The position numbers and the translations under genes were made by a program. DNA of 64,000 nt, taken from contig NZ_LR027382.1 of assembly GCF_900604385.1 (NCBI RefSeq), positions 1,532,001-1,596,000 of the forward strand, given 5' to 3'. Every line of letters starts with the position of its first letter. Position 1 is the stretch's first letter. The notes beneath the pieces were generated by a model. It had not been told where the DNA came from. It made no database searches and saw only the letters and a list, made by a program, of their open reading frames with translations. Positions 34,375 to 43,541 of the stretch are shown here, piece after piece. Source of the DNA: Alistipes megaguti. Lineage in GTDB: Bacteria > Bacteroidota > Bacteroidia > Bacteroidales > Rikenellaceae.

Positions 34375-37008
34375 CTACCGGCGGCCGTTGAGGGTGATCA
34401 TGTCGTAGAGCGTGGTGTTGAAATCCACGGCTGCAAGCAGCCGCTCGAGTGACAGATGCATGCGGTAACGCCACTGGTAGCGCGGGATGGCCGGGATGTT
34501 GATCCGCTCCCTGTGCGGGTCCGGAGCGCGCAGCGTCTCGTCCATCGCGAGCCAGTCCTGCAACGGCAGGATGGCGAACATCGACGGCGAAGCAAGGTGC
34601 ATGGAGATGATTCGCTGGCAGATCCACGGTTCACAGCTCTGCGGTACGTCGCCGTCGGCATGCAGCACCTCGCGGAAGAAGCGCGTCGAAAGCTGCCGGT
34701 CCTCCTCCCACCAGGCCCGCAGCGGATTCATGTCGTGGGTCGAGGTGGTGCAGACGCTCAGATAGGGGTAGCGCGACGGATCGGCGAAGGTCTCGCCCAT
34801 CGTCTTGGGCATGCGCTGCACCTCGAGCGAGAGGATCTGCAGCGTGCGCATCGTTTCGGGAACGCAGTCGGGAATCATCCCCAGATCCTCACCGCAGGCC
34901 AGCATGTCCGTAGCGGTCAGCAGAACGGGGAGCTTCCGCATGGCCGACTCCTTCCAGAAGAGGTTGTGACGGCGGTAGAAGAAGTCGTCGTGCAGCCGGT
35001 TGAACGACTCCTGCTGCCATTCGGGCAGCCGCTGCCACGAACGGGTCCTGCGTCCGTCAATCCGGGGGTGGAAGTACCCTTTGCGGCGTGGATCCTCGAC
35101 GAAGAGCACGTCGTCGAGCAGCGTCATCAACCCCTCGCGCAGCCGTACGGTCTCGGGATCATCGCCCGGCAGCTGCTCGGCTGCCCGGCGCTGCGTGGCG
35201 AACTCTTCGCGCAGACGCCCCTGCTGCAGGCAGCGCCGGCGGAAGGTGTCAACCAGCGGACCGAAGATCTCCCCGAGGGTTGCGTCGTCGAGCGGTGGAG
35301 TGGTGTAGAGCCCTTTCGTCAGGTCGAATCCCATCCGTTGCAGCTCCTCGGCCGGATAGGGCAGCGCCGGGTTGAAGTGCCCCAGCAGTCCGTGGATCGC
35401 CTCCGAGGGGATTTCCCAGATGCGGAAGAAACCGAGGATATGGTCGATACGGTAGGCGTCGAAGTATTCGGCCATCTTCCGGAGCCGGGCCTGCCACCAG
35501 GCGTAGTGGTCGCGGGCCATGCGCTCCCAGTCGTAGGTCGGGAAGCCCCAGTTCTGCCCCTCGGTCGAGAAGGCGTCGGGCGGGGCACCGGCCTGGGAAT
35601 CGAGGTGGAAGAGGTGGGGTGACTGCCAGGCGTCGGCACTCGTGCGGCTGACGCCGATCGGCAGGTCGCCCTTCAGGACGATGCCCCGGCTGTGGGCGTA
35701 GTGGCGGACCTCGGAGAGCTGCAGGTGCAGGTAGAACTGCACGTAGCAGTGGTAGGCCACCTCGTCGCGCCGTTGCAGGCAGTAGGCCTCGACGCGTTTC
35801 TGGTTGTAGCGGGACAGATCGCCCCATTGCGTGAAATCGGCCGTGTGGTGTTCGTCGCGCAGCGTGCAGTAGGCCGCATAGGGCAGCAGCCACGAGCGGT
35901 TCTCCGCCAGGAAGGCCTGATAGTCGGGGCGTGAGGCCGTATAGGCGGCATTGCGGGCAAAGGCTTCGCGCAGCAGCCGCTGCTTGGTGCGGTTGACGCG
36001 TTCGTAGTCGACCTCGGGCAGGGCGTTCAATTCGTCGCGCAGGCGGCGGTAGGCGTCGTCCTCGACCACGCCCGCCTCGGTCAGACGCAGGAACTGCGGA
36101 TGGAGCGCAAAACTCGAATTGGCGTTGTAGGGGTAGGAGTCCTCCCACGTGCCGGTCATCGAGGTGTCGTTGACCGGCAGCACCTGGATGACGCGCTGAT
36201 GCGTCGCCGCGGCCCAGTCGACGAGCAGTTTCAGATCGAGGAACTCCCCGACGCCGAAACTCTCTGCGGAGCGGAGCGAGAAGACCGGAATGGCCGTTCC
36301 GGCACTCCGCCAGCGGCGCTCCGGAAAGCGGGCCACCAGCGAGGCGTCGAGCCGGATCTCACCCTCGGCGACGGGCTCCTCCCAGCGGCGGTTGTCACCC
36401 TCCTCCCACTGCAGGGGGCGCAGCGTCGCCCGGTCGGCGATCAGCAGTTTGTATTCGCATCCCGCGGGCAGCGAGCAGGTGCAGCCCCAGACGGGGAAGT
36501 CGATGTCGTCGAGCGGCACGATGCGCTGCCAGTTGTCCAGGGCCTGGGAGGCCAGCGCCAGCGTCTCGTCGGAGTGGATGGCGGGTTCGACCACCCGCAG
36601 CCAGACCGTGGCCTGCGTGGGTCGGGCGCCGATGCCAGCCGGAGCGGACGTTTCGTCGCGGGTATCCGTGCAGGCGGCGCGGCCGAAGATGCCGTGGGTG
36701 AAGGCCGTGGAGTAGAACGCCGCATCGGGGCGCAGCTCCTGCCAGCGGTCGCGGATGCGAAGCGCCGTACGCGGCGGAAATTCGGGCGGCAATCGGAGCG
36801 AATGGGCGTGCCATTCGGTGCGGATGATGCAGCCGTCGCGTTCGACGACATAGCGGTACGAGCGGAGCTGCTCGAGGTTGCGGATTTCGGCCGTCCCCTG
36901 CCAGAGATCGTTGCGGGTGTATTCGAGGGCGACTCGGCGCTGGCCGAGCACCACGGCGAGCTGCTCGCCCCAAAGGGTATGGTATTCGATTTCGAAGATG
37001 AGTCGCAT
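34375..37008 (-). CDS. malQ: 4-alpha-glucanotransferase (amylomaltase, GH77) with N-terminal CBM20 modules
   Basis: 877 residues. Transfers maltosyl/glucan units in starch and glycogen breakdown, in the cytoplasm. Two CBM20-like starch-binding modules (about 1-110, 120-230) precede the GH77 barrel (about 240-865), the DPE2-like layout known in Bacteroidetes. Seen: PVNDTSMTGTWEDSYPYNAN (about 281-300), the nucleophile Asp in YRIDHILGFFRIW (about 512-524), the acid/base Glu in LACGEDLGMIP (about 700-710) and TSTHDMNPLRAWWEE (about 755-770). Start ATG at 37006-37008. It stands alone, convergent with SusCD. Confidence 0.95.
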   Translation of the reverse strand: MRLIFEIEYHTLWGEQLAVVLGQRRVALEYTRNDLWQGTAEIRNLEQLRSYRYVVERDGCIIRTEWHAHSLRLPPEFPPRTALRIRDRWQELRPDAAFYSTAFTHGIFGRAACTDTRDETSAPAGIGARPTQATVWLRVVEPAIHSDETLALASQALDNWQRIVPLDDIDFPVWGCTCSLPAGCEYKLLIADRATLRPLQWEEGDNRRWEEPVAEGEIRLDASLVARFPERRWRSAGTAIPVFSLRSAESFGVGEFLDLKLLVDWAAATHQRVIQVLPVNDTSMTGTWEDSYPYNANSSFALHPQFLRLTEAGVVEDDAYRRLRDELNALPEVDYERVNRTKQRLLREAFARNAAYTASRPDYQAFLAENRSWLLPYAAYCTLRDEHHTADFTQWGDLSRYNQKRVEAYCLQRRDEVAYHCYVQFYLHLQLSEVRHYAHSRGIVLKGDLPIGVSRTSADAWQSPHLFHLDSQAGAPPDAFSTEGQNWGFPTYDWERMARDHYAWWQARLRKMAEYFDAYRIDHILGFFRIWEIPSEAIHGLLGHFNPALPYPAEELQRMGFDLTKGLYTTPPLDDATLGEIFGPLVDTFRRRCLQQGRLREEFATQRRAAEQLPGDDPETVRLREGLMTLLDDVLFVEDPRRKGYFHPRIDGRRTRSWQRLPEWQQESFNRLHDDFFYRRHNLFWKESAMRKLPVLLTATDMLACGEDLGMIPDCVPETMRTLQILSLEVQRMPKTMGETFADPSRYPYLSVCTTSTHDMNPLRAWWEEDRQLSTRFFREVLHADGDVPQSCEPWICQRIISMHLASPSMFAILPLQDWLAMDETLRAPDPHRERINIPAIPRYQWRYRMHLSLERLLAAVDFNTTLYDMITLNGRR

Positions 37009-37287
37009 GATGGGTCGGAGTTCTCGGTTCGGGTTTTGATTCGATCTCTACAAAGATAGAAATTTCGTTCGGATTTCGGAATCTCGGGCCGCTTTTTTTG
37101 GTGAGGAGTTCATCCCCGGGCCGCGACGGTCGGGGGCCCTGCCCGATGGAGCGCCGGAACGGGCGGAGTCCTGCGCGGCGGCCGATGTCCCGAACCCCGT
37201 GGCCGACAAAAATCGGCCGAAGGGGGCCGGGGTTGCGAAAAAATCCGTATCTTTCGTCTGACGACCAACCAAAACTGCTACACGCGT

Positions 37288-37947
37288 ATGAAATTCTTTA
37301 TCGACACGGCGAATCTCGACCAGATTCGCGAAGCCCACAAACTGGGTGTTCTCGACGGCGTCACGACCAACCCGTCGCTCATGGCCAAGGAGCACATTCG
37401 CGGCGAGGAGGCCTGCAACCGCCACTATGTGGAGATCTGCCGCATGGTCGGCGGCGATGTCAGCGCCGAGGTCATCGCCACGGATTTCGAGGGGATGATC
37501 CGTGAGGGCGAGGCGCTGGCGGCCCTCGATCCGCACATCGTCGTGAAACTCCCCTGCACGGCCGACGGCATCCGCGCCGTCCGATGGTTTGCCGACCGGG
37601 GCGTGCGGACGAACTGCACGCTGGTCTTCTCGGTGGGGCAGGCCCTGCTTGCGGCCAAGGCCGGGGCCACCTACGTCTCGCCCTTTGTCGGGCGGTTGGA
37701 CGATATCTCGGAGGACGGCGTCGGGCTGGTGGCCCATATCGTGCGCGTCTACCGCACCTACGGATTCAAGACACAGGTGCTGGCCGCCTCGATCCGCCAT
37801 ACGCACCACATCATCCAGTGTCTGGATGCCGGGGCCGACGTGGTGACCTGTCCGCTTCAGGCCATCCTCGGCCTGTTGAAGCACCCTTTGACCGAGAGCG
37901 GTCTGGCGCAGTTCCTGGCTGACCATGCCCGCGTCAATCAGGAGTGA
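37288..37947 (+). CDS. Small transaldolase / fructose-6-phosphate aldolase family
   Basis: 219 residues. Class I Schiff-base aldolase of the TalC/Fsa subfamily. Seen: MKFFIDTANLDQIREA at the start, GVTTNPSLMAKE (about 24-35), and the catalytic Lys in HIVVKLPCTADGIRA (Lys about 87). The fold ends with a C-terminal swap helix (LAQFLADHARVNQE). The length is typical for this subfamily (about 215-220). Whether it acts as transaldolase in the pentose phosphate pathway or as an F6P aldolase cannot be settled here; in Bacteroidetes the former is usual. Confidence 0.93.
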   Translation: MKFFIDTANLDQIREAHKLGVLDGVTTNPSLMAKEHIRGEEACNRHYVEICRMVGGDVSAEVIATDFEGMIREGEALAALDPHIVVKLPCTADGIRAVRWFADRGVRTNCTLVFSVGQALLAAKAGATYVSPFVGRLDDISEDGVGLVAHIVRVYRTYGFKTQVLAASIRHTHHIIQCLDAGADVVTCPLQAILGLLKHPLTESGLAQFLADHARVNQE

Positions 37948-38033
37948 TTGCGGGGGCGAATCCAGGTCTGCAACCTGCCGGCGGAGTCTTTACGGGCTCT
38001 GCCGGCGTCGTTTCTGGCCACCCTCCCGGCCGC

Positions 38034-38726
38034 TCAACCGATCAGTTTCGTCAGCCGGCTCTCCGGTGCATCGGGGAACAATTCGCGGAAGTGGTCGTGG
38101 ATGCGTACATGGGATTCGTCGGGCGTACGGTCGATCGTGAGCGGGCCGTAGAGCGCCTCGGGCGTCATGTAACGCGCCACGCCCCAGCCGTAGGGGTTGC
38201 CGTGGCGGTCGGTGTTGTATTCGAAGTCGGCGATGACGAGCCGCCCCTCCATCTGCAGCCGCGTCAGAATCGGGTCGAGCGAGACCTTCTCATCCTCCGG
38301 AATCTCCGATTCGGGATCCGTCAGACGGCGGCGTCCGCGTCCCCGGGCAAAGCCGAGCATGCGGCGCAGCTCCTGAATCGTGGCCGAGCCCTCGACCTCG
38401 ATCGTCTGCAGCACCACATCGTCCAGTGCCGCGGCATCCTCGTTGGGGGCCAGCAGCCGCGAGCGACGGTAGTTGACCCAGTCGGGCAGCCACTCCCGGC
38501 TGACGAATCCCGCCTTGCGGTTGAAGAACTTGCCGTAGGCGCAGTGTCCTTCGCGGATGACGGGGCCTTTCCACTCCCAGGCCCCCTCCTCGTCGGTGAA
38601 CCAGTACTCCGGAGCGATCATCTCCTCGATCGAGAAGCCGGGGATGCCGCAGCGGAAAAAGGGGAGAAAGCCCATCTGCAGACAGCGCTCCTCCACGTCG
38701 GTCGAACTTTTCAAGCAATCTTTCAT
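38034..38726 (-). CDS. AlkZ-related protein
   Basis: 230 residues from the ATG at 38724-38726 (MKDCLKSSTDVEERC). Soluble, with a stretch resembling the winged-helix DNA glycosylase family: QELRRMLGFARGRGRRRLT (about 130-148) followed by LDPILTRLQMEGRLVIADFE (about 162-181), a helix-turn-helix-like pair. Proteins of this sort in Bacteroidales are labelled AlkZ-related, but the catalytic QxQ motif of AlkZ is not seen. The role is not known; DNA repair is a guess. An in-frame Met at 38840 would add an unconvincing basic extension. Confidence 0.7.
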   Translation of the reverse strand: MKDCLKSSTDVEERCLQMGFLPFFRCGIPGFSIEEMIAPEYWFTDEEGAWEWKGPVIREGHCAYGKFFNRKAGFVSREWLPDWVNYRRSRLLAPNEDAAALDDVVLQTIEVEGSATIQELRRMLGFARGRGRRRLTDPESEIPEDEKVSLDPILTRLQMEGRLVIADFEYNTDRHGNPYGWGVARYMTPEALYGPLTIDRTPDESHVRIHDHFRELFPDAPESRLTKLIG

Positions 38727-39106
38727 CCTGATTCCGTATTTCGGTTCCGTTGCAGCCTTGGAGCAGCCTCTCCGGCCGGTGCGGTTGCGGGGGGCGCGGA
38801 GCGGGGGCTTCCTCTGCCGCAGCGGAACGTTGTCCGACAAATTTACCGTTTAATTTTCAAAAACGACGCGCTTTCCCGGACAAAGTTGACCGCGGAAGGC
38901 CCGGCTTGTCGCTTCGTCCCCTCCCGGCAAAGCTGCCGGTCGGAAGCCGGACAGCAACCCCGGATACCGGCCGTTCAGCCCTTCCGGCGGGCCGTGACGT
39001 TTATAAGTTTTGTTTTTAAAAATATTATTTATATGTTTATTCAAATCTCGTTTCTGAGATTACCTAATCAATAAAATCGAATCTGTATGTGATAAAAAAT
39101 TTTACA

Positions 39107-39175
39107 CTATGCTATTGCATAGATGGTCTAAGCATCCCATGGCGAAAATAAAAGTCCTGCAAACGAACAGGAGCC
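39107..39175 (+). ncRNA. Candidate structured leader RNA, copy 1
   Basis: Hairpin CTATGC/GCATAG (39107-39112, 39117-39122), then GATG/CATC (39122-39125, 39133-39136; the two share base 39122, so they may be alternatives). Then a composite helix: GGC 39141-39143 pairs with GCC 39173-39175 and encloses a 12-nt purine-rich strand, hairpin CCTG/CAGG (39156-39159, 39168-39171) and a single A. Copy 2 at 44297-44352 keeps the 12-nt strand and the single A with two paired-base exchanges, which points to a conserved RNA. It lies just upstream of the 53-aa ORF. Confidence 0.6.
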
Positions 39176-39205
39176 GAAAACGAATAAAAAGGAATATGAT
39201 TCAAT

Positions 39206-39367
39206 GTGTTTAATTATAAATTAAGCGATTATAAAGATGATTTACAGAAGATAGGTATCACGAGCGAAATAGATATGACAGTCATTATGGATTATCTGTA
39301 TACTCTGGCAGGAATTGGTGCTGAGTATGTGAAAATAAAAGAGAATAGCAATTTAAAAGATGAATAG
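39206..39367 (+). CDS. 53-aa protein upstream of serine recombinase (unit 1)
   Basis: Probable GTG start at 39206, stop TAG 39365-39367. Similar in sequence to the 50-aa ORF of unit 2: LSDYKDDLQKIGITSEID here against FQDYEKEFKELGITNKDD there, followed by a matching helix (YLYTLAGIGAEYV / YMQLLALYGIEYL). It overlaps the recombinase start by 8 bases. Small helical protein, perhaps a directionality factor or regulator of the recombinase; no known family recognised. Confidence 0.6.
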   Translation: MFNYKLSDYKDDLQKIGITSEIDMTVIMDYLYTLAGIGAEYVKIKENSNLKDE

Positions 39368-40893
39368 AAATGAACATAGCATAGGTGTAATTTGGACCCG
39401 AGTGTCATCCAAGAAGCAGATGGATGAGGGCGGCAGTTTGGAACATCAGATCGATGTTTGCCGGAGTTATGCACAACGTTGCAATATAGAGGTCATCAAA
39501 GAATATGGTGGATTCTACGAAAGCGCCAAGGTGCAAGGCAAGCACTTTAAACAGATGATTGCAGAGGTGAAACGCAATCGGCATATTAAATATCTTATTA
39601 TCTATTCCTCTGATAGATTTGGATGTAATGGTGCAGAATCCATTAAAACGTCTGAGGAACTAAGGGCACTGGGTATATATGTTATTTTATTGCAGCAACG
39701 CAGGAAATAGATGCTCGTACTCCTCAGGGAAAGTTCATGCGCAATTTCAATTTCATTGCGGCTGAGTTTGATAATGATGTGCGCCGAGAGAAATGTACCG
39801 CAGGTGTCAAGGCGAAGGTTGAGGCTGGCATTTGGTGCGGGAAGACACCTTTAGGCTATTATTCACAAGGGAAAGGTCGTCATACGCAATTCATTATCAA
39901 TGAGCAGGGATGGCTATTGAAAAAAGCCTTTGAACTAAAAATGCAAGGTGTCAAAAACTGCAAAATTTTAGAATGGTTATCCAACAGAGGGGTGGAGATT
40001 AGCAAACAACAACTTCATAAAATCTTTGTCAATCCCTTCTATGCGGGGAAAATATCTCACAAGGCATTAGGGGATGCGGTGATAGATGGAAATCAGCCTC
40101 CTTTGATTACATGGAGCGAGTTTGAACGGGTGCAGTTGGCTTTGTCTGCAAGGACAGGACGATATGTTCATGATAGGGAGTCGCCTAAATTCCCTTTGTT
40201 GAAGCATGTATTTTGTGCAGAGGATCACACGGCATTTACCAAGTATACGACCAAGAACATTGATTATTATAAATGCAATGTGGCAGGTTGTTGCACAAAC
40301 CGCAATGCAAAAGATATGCACCGCAAATATGCGGAGTTATTAGATGGATTTGCCTTACCCAAAACGCTTCGTCCCATCTTTGAGAAGGTCGTAAAGGATT
40401 TTTTGCACAGAGTTGCAAGGAGCAGGTCAAAAATAGGACTTTGTTGACCAAGCAACTTTCAGAGATAACAAACAACATCAGAAAGGTGCAAATGAATCGT
40501 GCTATTGATGCGATTGATGATGAAATTTACCAGGGAGCAATAGCAGAATTGACTGAAAAGAAACTCAAAGTTGAAAGGGAGTTGGAGAAGGAAAACATAA
40601 AATTATCGAACTTTGCGCACCATATCCATAAGGTGGTGTTAACTTGCTGTGAATTAGGGGATATGTGGCGTAACGGGACACTTGATATTTGTCAGCAGAT
40701 TCAGCATTTGGCGTTTCCTGAAGGAGTTGAGTGGGATAAGTCAGTTCAAAATTATCGAACTCCTACCACTAATGAGGCGTTGAGTATAATGCGCAAATTT
40801 TCAGGTGATTACATAAATAAAAATGAGGACAAAACTGCAAAAAATGCAATTTGTCCCCAATACCCATATTTCCCAAACCTTGAAGCCTTTTAG
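39360..40893 (+). pseudogene. Large serine recombinase with two frameshifts (unit 1)
   Basis: N-terminal resolvase domain from ATG 39360 (IGVIWTRVSSKKQMDEGG, catalytic Ser in RVSS) to about 39690. One missing base near TTATTGCAGC then moves the frame to ATQEIDARTPQGKFMRNF. The recombinase domain and zinc-ribbon-like region (YYKCNVAGCCTNRNA) follow to about 40398. A second shift at the T6 run 40399-40404 restores QSCKEQVKNRTLLTKQLSEI and the C-terminal coiled coil, ending at 40893. The repaired length is about 510 residues, the same as the homologue at 44532. It is not expected to give active product. AT-rich relative to the chromosome. Confidence 0.85.
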
Positions 40894-40999
40894 GGAGCTA
40901 CTTAAAAAAATCAACAATACACCAACTCCTCCGCTCAAGCAAACACTTCAATCCCTCTTGTTGGAGATCATGATCTTCTTTGCTGTTGTGGCAATCTAA
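40823..40999 (+). CDS. Possible 58-aa ORF overlapping the recombinase tail
   Basis: ATG 40823 to TAA 40997-40999: starts MRTKLQKMQFVPNTHISQTL and ends in a hydrophobic stretch LLLEIMIFFAVVAI. It overlaps the recombinase end in another frame. The related unit 2 shows only a short partial match (RTNLKI). Weak support; it may be chance. Confidence 0.25.
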   Translation: MRTKLQKMQFVPNTHISQTLKPFRELLKKINNTPTPPLKQTLQSLLLEIMIFFAVVAI

Positions 41000-41069
41000 T
41001 TTTGTATTAAAATAATCTTTTCAAACACATTTTGAGCTATTTAATAATGTAGCAATCTAATCTAAAAGA

Positions 41070-41300
41070 TTATTTTTGTTTGGGGATAGTTATCAAATAC
41101 CCCTTCCTGATAATGCAGAGCTTGTTTTGGTATGGCTTTTCTGCTGAAAGCCCATAGTTACGCAAGCTGCCATAGCCAATACCAATCTCCTCTTTCTTGA
41201 ATTTCTCGTAGATGGCAGCCAAGCTACCAAAATAATGATGGCTGTTATTGCACAGCAATTCAACGTGGACAACTGTCCGCTCTGCTTTCTCCTTTTCCAT
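41070..41300 (-). CDS. 76-aa hypothetical protein
   Basis: Begins MEKEKAERTVVHVELLCNNS. The pattern HHYFGSLAAIYEKFKKEEIGI followed by SLRNYG resembles the small Arc-like or plasmid-borne proteins of Bacteroidetes elements that read a helix-turn-helix-like SLAAIYEKF...GYGSLRNY. Transcribed divergently from the 54-aa ORF across an inverted repeat (41330-41390), so it could be an autoregulator. Not recognised with confidence. Confidence 0.55.
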   Translation of the reverse strand: MEKEKAERTVVHVELLCNNSHHYFGSLAAIYEKFKKEEIGIGYGSLRNYGLSAEKPYQNKLCIIRKGYLITIPKQK

Positions 41301-41329
41301 ATTATGCTATTTTAGGCAAAACTATAAAA

Positions 41330-41390
41330 ATATGACATATATTCAAAATAAATCATGTTTATATTTGCATATATGAAATATATGTCATAT
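41330..41390. promoter_or_regulatory. 14-bp perfect inverted repeat in a divergent promoter region
   Basis: Arms 41330-41343 and 41377-41390 are exact reverse complements, 33 bp apart. A second dyad CATATAT-GAA-ATATATG lies at 41368-41384. The -7 box TATCTTTG (41388-41395) of the plus-strand gene overlaps the right arm, as in an operator. Confidence 0.6.
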
Positions 41391-41422
41391 CTTTGTGCTA
41401 TAAACAAAGGGATGGAGGATAT

Positions 41423-41587
41423 ATGGCAACGGAAAGGAAATACAAGATTATGGGGGCGGGAAGTGGTCTTTATGTATGGAATGTGGAGACAGGTGAAAAA
41501 GTGTATCGAGGTCGCTCTTATGCCGATTGCCGTAATAAGCTCTACGAATTGATGGGATGGAGGACACCCAAACATTGGAAATTCTAA
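41423..41587 (+). CDS. 54-aa hypothetical protein
   Basis: ATG 41423; MATERKYKIMGAGSGLYVWN, then TGEKVYRGRSYADCRNKLYE and a C-terminal WRTPKHWKF. Compact beta-strand/turn pattern with a YRGRSYADCRNKLYELMGW helix. A -7 box lies 28 bp upstream. Typical of small accessory genes on Bacteroidetes integrative elements; function unknown. Confidence 0.65.
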   Translation: MATERKYKIMGAGSGLYVWNVETGEKVYRGRSYADCRNKLYELMGWRTPKHWKF

Positions 41588-41617
41588 CAATTAGGTGTAA
41601 TAATAAATCTTACAAGT

Positions 41618-41953
41618 ATGGCTCAGGTTATTTTACTCAATGACAACACGGTAGTACGCGCAAAGGTTATCGCAGTTCGCACATCCTGTCGTACAGTGGA
41701 TGGCATTTCAAAGGCTCTTTTGATAGAGCAACTCAAGCAGAAACTGCGTAGCGGACAGATTGTGAAGTTTGTATATCTCAAAAGTAATGGTGACATTCGT
41801 GTAGCCTATGGAACAACCAACGCAGACTTTGTGAAGGATAAGGTCTGTGGCTGGGGCGTATCGCGTGAAGAGTATGCAACAACGGCTTATTATGATTTGG
41901 AAAGCGGGGGTTGGAGATCATTCAGGTGGGAAAATTTGATAGCGGTCTACTAG
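41618..41953 (+). CDS. DUF2693 family (SH3-barrel-like) protein
   Basis: 111 residues: MAQVILLNDNTVVRAKVIAV, then LKQKLRSGQIVKFVYLKSNG and DIRVAYGTTNADFV, the phage/element protein pattern of DUF2693. It lies 30 bp after the 54-aa ORF and probably shares its promoter. Family members are common on mobile elements and their function is unknown. Confidence 0.75.
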   Translation: MAQVILLNDNTVVRAKVIAVRTSCRTVDGISKALLIEQLKQKLRSGQIVKFVYLKSNGDIRVAYGTTNADFVKDKVCGWGVSREEYATTAYYDLESGGWRSFRWENLIAVY

Positions 41954-42014
41954 CCGCTATCTTTCTTTTTTGCAATACCTCGCACAGAGTGCTGTTCAAG
42001 TGAAAATAATTTTC

Positions 42015-42153
42015 TATCTTTGTGATGCTGAATGTAGAAATGCAGGAGGCAGACATATTTGATGAAAGTGTTTTCGCACTGTCCTTAACAGAAAATGTGG
42101 CAATTTTCAATAGCAAGGGACAACGAACAGCACTCATTCCTTGTGTAGATTAG
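42015..42153 (+). CDS. Possible 42-aa ORF with a promoter abutting its start
   Basis: The -7 box TATCTTTG (42015-42022) is followed by ATG 42025 (coding part 42025-42153): MLNVEMQEADIFDESVFALS, then LTENVAIFNSKGQRTALIPC. The transcript start would fall inside the ORF, so the real start may be the Met at 42040. Small, acidic; not recognised. Confidence 0.4.
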
Positions 42154-42332
42154 GGTGGCATATGTCTTGTGCCCACAGACCCCATATCTATCTTGGTGTG
42201 GGGTATTGCGTCGTTTATTTTGCTATGGGTTCGCCACAACCTTCTGTTAGATAGACGAAACGGCTCCACACTTTCTTTTTATTTATAATCATCTCTTGGG
42301 AGTCGGGGAGAATTTAAACTAACCAAACGGTT

Positions 42333-43004
42333 ATGAAAAAACTTTTCTTTGCTGTCTTGGGCGTGGTCTTTTTGGCAGGTAATGTTGTTGCACAGGACTA
42401 TGACAAGAACATTTACGGAGTCAGATTAGGCCTGAATGCGGCCAAACTAACCGCAGGTGATGATGGGCATTCCACAACCAAACCCGGATTTCATATTGGA
42501 GGTGTTTATGAACGGTTATTAATGCCATCCAAACCTCTTTATCTGGAAACAGGCTTAAATCTCACCTTGAAAGGAAGTGGCGGAACCATGTCAGAAGTGA
42601 GATTGAGTGTGTTGTATGTACAGATTCCTGTCATGGTTAATTATAAATTTTATGCAGGAGAACATTGGGTGTTTTATCCTTCTGCTGGATTTTATTATGC
42701 ATTAGGCGTCGGAGGAACTTGTGATGCAAACTTTTTAGGGGCCAGTGATCTCTATACGGTTGATTCGTTTGGAAAGAATGGCATTCTCAAGCGGTCTGAT
42801 TTTGGTATGCGGTTTGGTGGAACCGTGCAATGGAGGCGATTCTCTTTATCATTGGGATATGAGTTTGGATTTATCAATGTGGGACAGGATTTGAAACTTG
42901 ATACGAGCAATCTGGAGGACGATGATACGCAATTCTTAAATAGCATGGGCGTATCTGACGCCAAGACGGGAAATTTCTTTGTTTCGATTGGCTTTCACTT
43001 CTAA
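42333..43004 (+). CDS. PorT-family outer-membrane beta-barrel protein
   Basis: 223 residues. Signal peptide (MKKLFFAVLGVVFLAGNVVA), then a small barrel: NIYGVRLGLNAAKL, HIGGVYERLL, LYLETGLNLTLKG, VLYVQIPVMVNYKF and a terminal FFVSIGFHF. Matches the PorT/OMP_b-brl_2 pattern. It lies 12 bp before a lipoprotein gene; both appear to be cargo of the recombinase island. Confidence 0.85.
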   Translation: MKKLFFAVLGVVFLAGNVVAQDYDKNIYGVRLGLNAAKLTAGDDGHSTTKPGFHIGGVYERLLMPSKPLYLETGLNLTLKGSGGTMSEVRLSVLYVQIPVMVNYKFYAGEHWVFYPSAGFYYALGVGGTCDANFLGASDLYTVDSFGKNGILKRSDFGMRFGGTVQWRRFSLSLGYEFGFINVGQDLKLDTSNLEDDDTQFLNSMGVSDAKTGNFFVSIGFHF

Positions 43005-43016
43005 TAGAAACTGGAT

Positions 43017-43403
43017 ATGAGAAAAATTATAGCCGCTATGCTCATGGCCATAGCGTTGACTGCTTTTACAGGTTGCTCCAAAGATGAGGACAATAACAGT
43101 CTCCTTGTTGGTAAATGGGAGCAGGTTAAAACAGTGTGGTTGGACGGGAGTCATCCGGATGATGAGTATGCTCCAGGCGAATATGTTCTTGAGTTTACTG
43201 CAGATGGGCGAGTCTATGAGTATCAGTTTGGAAAAAAAAGTCCATATTCTACAAAATATTCTTATAATAGCAAGACGAGTGAGTTGACGCTAATGTTTGT
43301 GACATTCAAAGTTGATTTGTCTGCTGATGAGTTGATTATGCATTCTCAAAGCATAGATGTTACTCCCTCGCTTTACGATGATTATTACAAGCGTATTGAA
43401 TAA
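43017..43403 (+). CDS. Small lipocalin-like lipoprotein
   Basis: 128 residues. Lipobox FTGC (Cys about 20), then LVGKWEQVKTVW (typical lipocalin-like opening, GxW), YVLEFTADGRVYEYQFGKK and alternating strands to the end. Probably anchored in the outer membrane; ligand unknown. Second gene of a pair with the PorT-like barrel; a terminator follows at 43432. Confidence 0.78.
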   Translation: MRKIIAAMLMAIALTAFTGCSKDEDNNSLLVGKWEQVKTVWLDGSHPDDEYAPGEYVLEFTADGRVYEYQFGKKSPYSTKYSYNSKTSELTLMFVTFKVDLSADELIMHSQSIDVTPSLYDDYYKRIE

Positions 43404-43431
43404 TAAGTTTAACATAAACTTGTAGCGTCTG

Positions 43432-43460
43432 AATCCCGGCTTTAAGGTCGGGATTTTTTA
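43432..43460 (+). terminator. Terminator of the barrel-lipoprotein pair
   Basis: AATCCCG (43432-43438) pairs with CGGGATT (43449-43455), followed by TTTTTATT. Confidence 0.85.
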
Positions 43461-43541
43461 TTGCAGGAAAGGTAAATTATGATAAGAATATTGCATATAT
43501 TATATAAATGTAATATATTTGTACTGAGTAAGGGTTGATAA

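Noticed and set aside
37009..37287. Gene between malQ and the transaldolase
   Set aside because: GC-rich, frames lack start and domain features; taken as a divergent promoter region.
41954..42014. Further genes in 41954-42332
   Set aside because: Apart from the possible 42-aa ORF, I see no credible gene or structure.
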